The notes beneath the pieces were generated by a model. The model was not told the DNA's origin, searched no databases, and saw nothing but the letters and a program-made list of their open reading frames with translations. Below are positions 1 through 5,505 of a stretch of DNA of 8,361 nt, in pieces. The stretch is from an uncultured Methylocystaceae bacterium (lineage in GTDB: Bacteria; Pseudomonadota; Alphaproteobacteria; Rhizobiales; Beijerinckiaceae). The DNA is taken from the NCBI GenBank assembly GCA_945956975.1, contig CAMFKC010000074.1, positions 1 through 8,361 on the forward strand, read 5' to 3'. Position 1 is the first letter of the stretch; the number at the start of each line of letters is the position of its first letter. The position numbers and the translations under genes are program-made.

Positions 1-421
1 CCTTCAGGTCCGCCATCGGCTCGTCGTAGAGATCGAAACGGCGAGCCTCGACGAGATCGGTGAAGGCCGCGCGCGGCAGGCTCAAGGCGCGGATCGTGTC
101 GATCAGCGCGGCGGCGACAGGATGCGACCGCACATCGCCGCGCGCCTCGCCCTCGATGGCGTCCACCCACCATTGCATGCGGATCTCGCCGGGCATCGGA
201 TCGGACACCGTCTCGCGGATGCGGGCGATCTCGAGGCTGAAGGCGTAGAGCGCGTGCAGGCGCGGCCGAAGATCGGCGCGCGCGAACATGCAGGCGAGCC
301 AGCGGTCGCGGTCGTGCAGCTTCAGCAATTCTTCACAATGGGCGTAATTGTCCGCCATCCTGCGCGCCCTGTCCTCCTCGGCTGGCGCGGCTTCGCTGCT
401 CTCGGCGGCGGCCTGCATCAT
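1..421 (-). CDS. Squalene/phytoene synthase family protein, NDUFAF6-like (N-terminal part, runs off left edge)
   Basis: I translated this by hand on the minus strand; 140 codons are open to the window edge, so the C-terminal half is missing. It matches the squalene/phytoene synthase-like family: RDRWLACMFARADLRP at about residues 38-53, ALYAFSLEIARIRE at 58-70, PMPGEIRMQWW at 75-85 and RRFDLYDEPM at 127-136. True phytoene synthases carry an Asp-rich metal-binding motif right after 'ALYAF'. Here that place reads EIARIRE, so prenyl-transfer chemistry looks unlikely and the protein resembles the mitochondrial complex I assembly factor NDUFAF6 (inference). Two ATGs stand in tandem (421 and 418). 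The GAGGA ribosome site lies 4 bases from the first and 7 from the second, so either may be used. It starts 19 bases after the Mth938 gene and is the last visible gene of the yajC-secDF operon. A catalytic enzyme cannot be excluded because the second Asp-rich region lies outside the window. Confidence 0.85.
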   Translation of the reverse strand, partial: MMQAAAESSEAAPAEEDRARRMADNYAHCEELLKLHDRDRWLACMFARADLRPRLHALYAFSLEIARIRETVSDPMPGEIRMQWWVDAIEGEARGDVRSHPVAAALIDTIRALSLPRAAFTDLVEARRFDLYDEPMADLK

Positions 422-440
422 GGGTTCCTCGCCCGGCGCG

Positions 441-821
441 TTATACGGCGATCAGCGCGGCGGCGACCCGCCTGCCCTCGCCCATCAGTATGTTGTATGT
501 ACGCGCCGCGGCCCCGGTGGCCATAGGCTCCGCGACGATTTTCAGCGTTCGCAGGCGCTGGACGAGCGCAGGCTTGAGAGGCGCGAGGTCGAGCCCGGTT
601 CCGACCAGAAGATGCTCGATCCTGTCCGGCGCCTCCGCCAGCACGCGGGCGAGCGAGGCCTCGTCGATATCGGCTGGCGCAGTCACGTCCCAGGCGTAGA
701 GGCCGGACGGCAAGGCCAACAGCGAGCCGCGATGCGACATGCCCGCGAACTTGAAGCCGCCCTCTCCGTAGGCGTCGATCGGATGGCGGCCGGGCAGATA
801 GCCGGCGGGGCGGTCGGTCAT
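441..821 (-). CDS. Mth938-domain protein (DUF498 family, NDUFAF3-like)
   Basis: This 126-residue protein has the complete, single-domain length of the Mth938/DUF498 family. Family landmarks are GRHPIDAYGEGGFKF (about 11-25), the strand and turn LLVGTG (71-76), and the C-terminal segment MATGAAARTYNILMGEGR (100-117). Human NDUFAF3, a complex I assembly factor, belongs to this family, so a role in respiratory complex I biogenesis is plausible but inferred. The frame stays open upstream to 1067, but I choose the ATG at 819-821: it has a GAGGA ribosome site 6 bases upstream, and the family similarity begins only here. The upstream extension is part of the broken toxin read in another frame. The start overlaps the old toxin stop as ATGA. 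The gene lies between the toxin remnant and the synthase-like gene in the secDF operon. Confidence 0.9.
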   Translation of the reverse strand: MTDRPAGYLPGRHPIDAYGEGGFKFAGMSHRGSLLALPSGLYAWDVTAPADIDEASLARVLAEAPDRIEHLLVGTGLDLAPLKPALVQRLRTLKIVAEPMATGAAARTYNILMGEGRRVAAALIAV

Positions 822-1104
822 TCCGTGTCCTCGTATCCGCGCTCCTGCGCGGGGTGCTGAACGCTCAGGACGACGATAGCGCCCGCCCGCTCGTCGACGA
901 TGTAATAGATCAAATAGATAGCGCGGGGCTACGCGTTTCCGGACGCCGGGCGCCTTCTGAAGTCGACCGATCAGGGGAAAAGCCAATGCGTTGGTGAGAG
1001 GATCGAGGCGCGCACGCGTAGGGCGCTGGCTGGACTGCGTTCTCGGAGATAATCGGGATGTCGGCAATGTTGCGCGCCGCTCGCGGCGTGAACAGCAGCT
1101 TCAC
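818..1104 (-). pseudogene. Broken RelE/ParE-family toxin (three frame changes)
   Basis: A RelE/ParE-type toxin is recognisable only when three reading frames are joined. From a GTG at 1102-1104 the first frame gives KLLFTPRAARNIADI, a typical N-terminus, down to about 1042. A second frame gives RSPASALRVRASILS (1039-995). A third gives TNALAFPLIGRL then APGVRKRVAPRY (995-918). The second frame returns for YLIYYIVDERAGAIVV and QHPAQERGYE, ending at a TGA (820-818). The breaks fall near 1041, 995 and 917. The rebuilt protein is about 95 residues, the usual size of the family, whose members cleave mRNA (RelE) or poison gyrase (ParE). The first frame alone stops at 910 after 64 residues and lacks the core and C-terminal strands, so no active toxin is expected. 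The GTG overlaps the antitoxin stop (GTGA), as in an intact module. Sequencing error is possible but unlikely for three shifts in 290 bases between clean genes. Confidence 0.85.
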
Positions 1105-1331
1105 GGTACAAAGCGGCGGAAGGCTGCCTCTACGTCAGCAGCTGACGCAAACTTGCCAGCGCGCCCCTCGGCCAACCCCTCAAGCACGTCGGCAAGGTGC
1201 GCAGGATCGATGTCTTCTACCCCGGGATTCTCGCCGCTGGCGAGTTGCAGCATGGCGCGCGCGATCTCGTCCTGATCGGCCGAAGGAAGTCGCTTCACGG
1301 CCGCGACGGCCTTGTCGAGCAGCTTGGTCAT
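1101..1331 (-). CDS. Small antitoxin of a RelE/ParE-type module (toxin broken)
   Basis: This encodes 76 residues, beginning MTKLLDKAVAAVKRLPSADQ and continuing DEIARAMLQLA. In my recollection this N-terminal pattern is common in small proteins encoded just upstream of RelE/ParE toxins in Hyphomicrobiales. The second half, including IDPAHLADVLEGLAEGRAGKF and the ending AAFRRFVP, resembles the toxin-binding tail of such antitoxins. The reading frame is complete, and its TGA overlaps the toxin GTG by four bases. It begins 39 bases after the secF stop. A strong GGAGG lies upstream of the ATG, but only one base separates them, which is tighter than normal and may lower its translation. Because the partner toxin is wrecked, this is probably an orphan antitoxin. 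It may still repress its own expression or neutralise a related toxin elsewhere (inference). Function rests on context and family resemblance, not on a catalytic motif. Confidence 0.75.
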   Translation of the reverse strand: MTKLLDKAVAAVKRLPSADQDEIARAMLQLASGENPGVEDIDPAHLADVLEGLAEGRAGKFASAADVEAAFRRFVP

Positions 1332-1370
1332 GCCTCCAAGCTAGCGGCAAACCGGAATGGCGTCACGCGC

Positions 1371-2324
1371 TTAGCGCGCGCCCTCAGCCGCCCCGTTCTT
1401 CGTTTCGACGGCCTCGGCGCGCGTGGCTCCCTCCGTCCGCAGGCCGAGGTAGATCATCATCGGTGAGCAGATGAAGATCGAGGAATAGACCGCGACGCAG
1501 ACGCCCCAGGTCATTGCGAGCGAGAACGACCGGATCACCTGGCCGCCGAAGATCACCAGCGCGAGCAGCGCCAGCAGCACGGTGGTCGCCGTCATGAGCG
1601 TGCGGGGCAGCACCGCGTTGATCGAGATATCGATCAGCTGGTCGGTCGGCATCTTCTTGTATTTGCGCATCATTTCCCGGATGCGGTCGAGCACGACGAC
1701 GGTTTCGTTCAGCGAATAGCCGACGATGGTGAGAATGGCCGCGATCGAGGTCGTGTTGAACTCGAGCTGCGTGAACGAGAAGAACCCGACGGTGAGCAGA
1801 AGGTCGTGCATCGTCGCGATGACGGCAGAAATGGCGAATTGCCACTCGAACCGGAACCAGAGGTAAGCGAGCACCGCGATGATCGAAAGGACGACGCCGA
1901 GCGTGCCGGATTGCACGAGTTCGGCGGACACCGAAGGACCCACCGTCTCGATGCGGCGGATTTCATAACCGTCGGTGACGGCCGTCTTGACCTTCTCGAC
2001 CGCCGCCGCCTGCGCCGCATCGCCGCCCGGCTGAACGCCGAAGCGCAGCGTCACGTCGGACGTGTTGCCGAAGGATTGCACGCCGACGTCGCCGACGCCG
2101 AGCTTCTCGGCGAGGTTGCGCAGGAGCGAAATATCGGCCGTGCCGCTCTTGGCCCGCAATTCCATGAGCGTGCCGCCGGCGAAGTCGATGCCGAAGTTCA
2201 TGCCCCAGACGATGAAGAGGACGACGGAGCAGATCGAGAGGAAGGCCGAGAACGGATAGCTCACGCGGCGGAACCGCATGAACGGGAATTTCGTGTTCTC
2301 GGGCGTGAGGCGCAGGAGCTTCAT
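1371..2324 (-). CDS. secF: Protein translocase subunit SecF
   Basis: SecF (317 residues) works with SecD in the inner membrane, using the proton motive force to pull exported proteins through SecYEG and out on the periplasmic side. Visible features are a first membrane segment at about 25-43, the P1-domain signature GIDFAGGTLMEL (45-56), a periplasmic domain to about 135, five further hydrophobic segments between about 141 and 295, and the TM4 signature GYSLNETVVVLDRIRE (202-217). The usual motif in this segment has Asp after Asn (GYSxND); here it is Glu207, a conservative change. Length is normal for a stand-alone SecF. The start has a GGGGAGA ribosome site 7 bases upstream and lies 16 bases after the secD stop, so the two are co-transcribed. 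The charged C-tail (ETKNGAAEGAR) is short. Confidence 0.97.
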   Translation of the reverse strand: MKLLRLTPENTKFPFMRFRRVSYPFSAFLSICSVVLFIVWGMNFGIDFAGGTLMELRAKSGTADISLLRNLAEKLGVGDVGVQSFGNTSDVTLRFGVQPGGDAAQAAAVEKVKTAVTDGYEIRRIETVGPSVSAELVQSGTLGVVLSIIAVLAYLWFRFEWQFAISAVIATMHDLLLTVGFFSFTQLEFNTTSIAAILTIVGYSLNETVVVLDRIREMMRKYKKMPTDQLIDISINAVLPRTLMTATTVLLALLALVIFGGQVIRSFSLAMTWGVCVAVYSSIFICSPMMIYLGLRTEGATRAEAVETKNGAAEGAR

Positions 2325-2340
2325 GGTTTCGTCTCCCCGC

Positions 2341-3933
2341 TCAGATCGGCAGCTTGGTCGGCCGCGCGAAGCGGTACCACACCGCGATCATCATGCGCGT
2401 CATGGTGACGGCGGTGACGATGGTGGTGAGGATGCCGAGCCCCAGCGACACGGCGAAGCCGCGCACCGGACCCGAGCCCAGGAAGTAGAGGATGACGGCG
2501 GCCACGAACATGGTGACGTTGGAGTCCACGATCGTGCCGAAGGCGCGCTTGAAACCCGCGTCCAGCGACGACAGGATCGAGCGGCCCATGTGGTTTTCTT
2601 CGCGGATGCGCTCGTAGATCAGCACGTTGGAATCAACCGCCATGCCAATGGTGAAGACGATGCCGGCGATGCCGGGCAAGGTCAGCGTCGCGCCGAGCAG
2701 GACGAGCGCTGCGAAAATGAAGAGGATGTGCACGAACAGCGCGATATTGGCGAAGACGCCGAAAACGCCATAGGTGACGAGCATGTAGACCACGACCAGC
2801 GCCGCGCCGACATAGGACGCGCGCTCGCCGGCGTCGATCGAATCCTGGCCGAGGCCGGGGCCCACCGTGCGTTCCTCGATCGTGGTGAGCTTGGCGGGCA
2901 ACGCGCCGGCGCGCAGCAGGATCGCCAGATTGTTGGCCTGCTCGACCGTGAAGCGGCCGGAGATCTGGCCCGAGCCGCCGGTGATCGGCGAGATGATGCG
3001 CGGCGCGGAGATGACCTTGTTGTCGAGCACGATCGCGAAGGGCTTGCCGACATTGCGCGTCGTGACTTCCGCGAATTTCTGGCCGCCGCGCAGATTGAAG
3101 CGGAAGTTGACGACCGGCTCGCCGTTGCGCTGGTCGAAGCCCGGCTGGGCGTCGGTCAGGTCCTCGCCCTGCACCATCACCTGCTTTTCGACCGGGATCT
3201 TGCCGCCCTCGGTCTGGTCCAGCTCCTCGACATCGGCGGGATTGTCGCCGGGCTGGCTGACGAGCCGGAACTCGAGCTTGGCCGTCGTGCCGAGCAGCTC
3301 CTTCAGCTGCTGCGGATCCTGCAGGCCCGGCACCTGCACCAGAATGCGATCCGCGCCCTGGCGCTGGATGGTCGGCTCCTTCATGCCGGAGCCGTCGATG
3401 CGGCGACGCAGCACCTCGATCGACTGGTCCACCGCGCGGCGGACCTTGTCCTGCACGCCGGCTTCCGTGATCACGACCTGCACGACGCCGTTCTCGCCCG
3501 GCTTGATCTCGACGCCCTGCACGCCGGCCGCGCCGAGCAGCGCGCCGCCCGTTTGCTGCCCGAGGCCGCGGATCTTGGGGATGACCTTGTCGACTTCCGC
3601 CGGGTTGGACAGGCGGAACTGGACGCCGCGCGCCTGCATGGCGATGCCGCCGACGACGCCGGCCTTTTCCTCGCGCAGCACGCGACGCACGTCATCGCGC
3701 AAATTCTCGACCATGGTGCGGACGACGGCAGGCGAATCCACCTCGAGCAGGATGTGCGACCCGCCCTGAAGGTCGAGGCCGAGCGTGATCGTCTTCATCG
3801 GCACCCAGCTGGGGAGGCGCGCATGAAGCGCGTCCCGCGCGGCGGGCGAGAGCATGGAGGGGATCACGATCAGCATCGCGATCAGCGTGATGCCGACGAT
3901 GGAGGCGACTTTCCAGGGGGCGAAGCGGAGCAT
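2341..3933 (-). CDS. secD: Protein translocase subunit SecD
   Basis: SecD (530 residues) is the larger partner of SecF in the proton-driven step of Sec export. The N-terminal membrane segment is at about 9-30, followed by the D1 signature GLDLQGGSHILLEVD (52-66). The P1 head includes the conserved RRRIDGSGMKEPTIQRQG stretch (176-193) and LRAGALPAKLT (340-350). Five C-terminal membrane segments follow from about 371. TM4 carries GMAVDSNVLIYERIREE (430-446), whose Asp434 corresponds to the essential proton-path aspartate of the family. Length fits alphaproteobacterial SecD. It starts 22 bases after the yajC stop. The only Shine-Dalgarno candidate is weak (CGAGA three bases from the ATG), so translation may depend partly on coupling with yajC. 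No truncation or missing key residue was seen. Confidence 0.97.
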   Translation of the reverse strand: MLRFAPWKVASIVGITLIAMLIVIPSMLSPAARDALHARLPSWVPMKTITLGLDLQGGSHILLEVDSPAVVRTMVENLRDDVRRVLREEKAGVVGGIAMQARGVQFRLSNPAEVDKVIPKIRGLGQQTGGALLGAAGVQGVEIKPGENGVVQVVITEAGVQDKVRRAVDQSIEVLRRRIDGSGMKEPTIQRQGADRILVQVPGLQDPQQLKELLGTTAKLEFRLVSQPGDNPADVEELDQTEGGKIPVEKQVMVQGEDLTDAQPGFDQRNGEPVVNFRFNLRGGQKFAEVTTRNVGKPFAIVLDNKVISAPRIISPITGGSGQISGRFTVEQANNLAILLRAGALPAKLTTIEERTVGPGLGQDSIDAGERASYVGAALVVVYMLVTYGVFGVFANIALFVHILFIFAALVLLGATLTLPGIAGIVFTIGMAVDSNVLIYERIREENHMGRSILSSLDAGFKRAFGTIVDSNVTMFVAAVILYFLGSGPVRGFAVSLGLGILTTIVTAVTMTRMMIAVWYRFARPTKLPI

Positions 3934-3955
3934 GGGTCTCGTTCGTCAGGCCGCC

Positions 3956-4309
3956 TCAGGCGGCCGTTTCCTTCACCGGCTCGCCCTTGGCGCGCACATC
4001 CGAAATCATCGCGCGGGCGACGCGCACGCGGACGTTGGGGGCGATCTCGACCTCGACTTCCGCCGCGTCGGTCACCTTGGTGACCTTGCCGATGATGCCG
4101 CCCGCCGTCACGACCGTGTCGCCCCGGCGAATCGAGCCCAGCATGTCCTGCGTCTCCTTGGCGCGCTTCTGCTGCGGGCGAATGATGAGGAAATACATGA
4201 TGACGAGGATGATGGCGAAAGGCGCCATCTGCATCAGCATTTCGGCGCCGCCGGCAGAACCGCCGCCGGCGGTCTGGGCGAAGGCGGGGGTGATTAGGTT
4301 CATGAGCAT
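3956..4309 (-). CDS. yajC: Preprotein translocase subunit YajC
   Basis: YajC (117 residues) is the small single-pass partner of the SecDF complex. It shows the family layout: a short Gly/Ala-rich N-terminus, one membrane segment at about 28-43, the positively charged anchor RPQQKRAKE (44-52), then the cytoplasmic signature RRGDTVVTAGGIIGKV (61-76). Two starts are possible. The ATG at 4309 has a GGG directly against it, which is too close to serve as a ribosome site. The ATG at 4303 (two residues shorter, MNLITPAF) has the same GGGA about five bases upstream and may be the true start. It is the first gene of the leftward operon; a promoter candidate lies at 4348-4375. Confidence 0.95.
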   Translation of the reverse strand: MLMNLITPAFAQTAGGGSAGGAEMLMQMAPFAIILVIMYFLIIRPQQKRAKETQDMLGSIRRGDTVVTAGGIIGKVTKVTDAAEVEVEIAPNVRVRVARAMISDVRAKGEPVKETAA

Positions 4310-4347
4310 CCCGTGAAAGGGGCCGAATGGCCGGAAATTGCGCGCGG

Positions 4348-4375
4348 ACTATAGCCAGAAGCCCGGGCAAGGCAA
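4348..4375 (-). promoter_or_regulatory. Candidate sigma-70-type promoter for yajC-secDF
   Basis: On the minus strand a TTGCCT (-35, 4370-4375) and a TATAGT (-10, 4348-4353) are separated by 16 bases, pointing into yajC. Transcription would start near 4341, leaving a leader of about 32-38 bases. The -10 box matches the consensus at five of six positions. The site was picked by eye and has no experimental support here. Confidence 0.5.
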
Positions 4376-4380
4376 TGCCG

Positions 4381-4397
4381 CGCGGGGCGAACCCGCG
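4381..4397. repeat. 17-base inverted repeat between divergent promoters
   Basis: CGCGGG (4381-4386) and CCCGCG (4392-4397) form perfect six-base arms around a five-base centre. The repeat lies between the -35 boxes of the two candidate divergent promoters (4370-4375 and 4404-4409). It could be a shared operator. In so GC-rich a region a chance palindrome is also possible. Confidence 0.4.
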
Positions 4398-4403
4398 GCC
4401 AAA

Positions 4404-4432
4404 TTGGCGTGAAGGCGGCCCCGCGCTAGCAT
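4404..4432 (+). promoter_or_regulatory. Candidate promoter for the TMEM175-DUF1330 unit
   Basis: TTGGCG (4404-4409) and TAGCAT (4427-4432) are spaced by 17 bases and point to the gene at 4468. The implied leader is about 28 bases. The -10 box is only a four-of-six match, so this is a weaker call than the promoter on the other strand. Confidence 0.35.
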
Positions 4433-4467
4433 CGCAGCGACGCTGACCTGCAAATCGAGGCGAATCT

Positions 4468-5052
4468 TTGGAAAAGGAACGACTGGCCGCCTTCTCGGAC
4501 GGCGTACTGGCCATCATCATCACGATCATGGTGCTCGAACTCAAGGTGCCGCACGGCGGGGAGCCGGGCGATCTCGTCAAGCTGATCCCGGTCTTCCTCA
4601 GCTATGTGCTGAGCTTCGTCTATGTCGGGATCTACTGGAACAACCATCACCACATGCTGACGACCGTCCATCGGGTGAATGGCGCGATCCTGTGGGCGAA
4701 CATGCACCTGCTCTTCTGGCTGTCGCTGATCCCGTTCGCGACCGCGTGGCTCGGCGAAAATCATTTTTCGAAATGGCCAACCGCGCTCTACGGCGTCGCG
4801 CTGCTGGCGTCGGCCATCGCCTACTACATCCTGCAGCAGACGATCGTGCGGGCGCAGGGTCACAATTCCCTGCTGCGGCGCGCCGTCGGCTCGGACATCA
4901 AGGGCAAGGCCTCACCCGTTCTCTATGCCAGCGCGATTGGCCTCGCCTTCGTGGCGCCGCTCGTATCCAATCTGATCTACGTCTTCGTCGCGCTGGTCTG
5001 GCTCGTGCCCGACAAGCGGATCGAACGCATTGTTGCGGAGGTTGAAAAGTGA
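4468..5052 (+). CDS. TMEM175-family (DUF1211) integral membrane protein, putative potassium channel
   Basis: The N-terminal hallmark RLAAFSDGVLAIIITIMVLE (5-24) contains the FSDG motif (9-12) that defines the TMEM175/DUF1211 family, and the family's second motif region appears as YWNNHHHM (56-63). The 194 residues hold about six hydrophobic segments (roughly 9-26, 39-57, 74-94, 104-123, 150-166, 167-181), one repeat unit as in bacterial members. Characterised bacterial relatives form tetrameric potassium-permeable channels in the inner membrane; the ion passed here is inferred. The start is TTG at 4468, supported by GAGG seven bases upstream and by the motif lying at its normal distance from the N-terminus. 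No ATG fits. The stop overlaps the next gene by four bases (GTGA), so the two are likely translated together. Confidence 0.9.
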   Translation: MEKERLAAFSDGVLAIIITIMVLELKVPHGGEPGDLVKLIPVFLSYVLSFVYVGIYWNNHHHMLTTVHRVNGAILWANMHLLFWLSLIPFATAWLGENHFSKWPTALYGVALLASAIAYYILQQTIVRAQGHNSLLRRAVGSDIKGKASPVLYASAIGLAFVAPLVSNLIYVFVALVWLVPDKRIERIVAEVEK

Positions 5053-5477
5053 CCGACTATATCGATCCCACTAAGGAGACCTTCGCGAAGTTCCGCGCGT
5101 CGGACCGGCCGGGCCCGATCCACATGCTCAATCTCGTCAAGTTCCGCGACAAGGCGGTCTACCCGGACGGCCGCGACGTGACCGGCGCGGAGGCCTACAA
5201 GTCCTACGCCCGCGAGAGCGGGCCGATCTTTCGGGGCCTCGGCGGCAAGCAGGTGTGGATCGGCAAGCCGGAAGTCATGCTGATCGGCCCGCAGGAGTCC
5301 GAAAAGTGGGACATCGCCTTCATCGCGGAATATCCGAGCGTGCAGGCCTTCGTGGACATGCTGCGCGACCCCGTCTACCGCGAGGCGGCCAAGCACCGCA
5401 CGGCCGGCGTCGCGGACTCGCGGCTGCTCCGCCTGGAGCCGGCCGCGGCGGGGAGGGAGTTCGGCGAGATCGAGTAG
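5049..5477 (+). CDS. DUF1330 domain protein
   Basis: This 142-residue soluble protein has the DUF1330 pattern: HMLNLVKFR (25-33), EAYKSYARESGPIF (48-61), then FIAEYPSVQAFVDMLRDPVY (91-110) and AGVADSRLLRLEP (119-131). DUF1330 belongs to the dimeric alpha-beta barrel (ferredoxin-like) superfamily; no enzymatic reaction is established for it, and I see no catalytic motif that would suggest one. No signal peptide or membrane segment is present, so it should be cytoplasmic. It starts with GTG inside the stop of the upstream channel-like gene (GTGA), which implies translational coupling and equal supply, perhaps a shared function. It ends 12 bases before the stop of the convergent hydrolase gene. 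Confidence 0.88.
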   Translation: MTDYIDPTKETFAKFRASDRPGPIHMLNLVKFRDKAVYPDGRDVTGAEAYKSYARESGPIFRGLGGKQVWIGKPEVMLIGPQESEKWDIAFIAEYPSVQAFVDMLRDPVYREAAKHRTAGVADSRLLRLEPAAAGREFGEIE

Positions 5478-5480
5478 CCG

Positions 5481-5505
5481 GGCCAGTCCTCAGTCGAGGA
5501 AAGCC
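5481..5505. terminator. Possible weak hairpin between convergent genes
   Basis: TCCTC (5487-5491), loop AGTC and GAGGA (5496-5500) form a short stem, flanked by GGC (5481-5483) and GCC (5503-5505). It spans the hydrolase stop codon in the tight convergent junction. There is no T-run on either side, so if it ends transcripts it is not a classical intrinsic terminator. Confidence 0.2.

Noticed and set aside
822..1067. Upstream extension of the Mth938 gene frame to 1067
   Set aside because: These 82 residues include the middle part of the toxin remnant and then out-of-frame toxin sequence; family similarity and a ribosome site support the start at 821.
910..1104. 64-residue minus-strand frame as an intact small gene
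   Set aside because: Only its first 21 residues resemble a RelE/ParE toxin; the rest is frameshifted noise ending at a premature stop.
2278..4083. 601-residue plus-strand open frame across secD
   Set aside because: It is the antisense shadow of secD and part of yajC, with Asp/Arg/His-rich low-complexity content and no family features.
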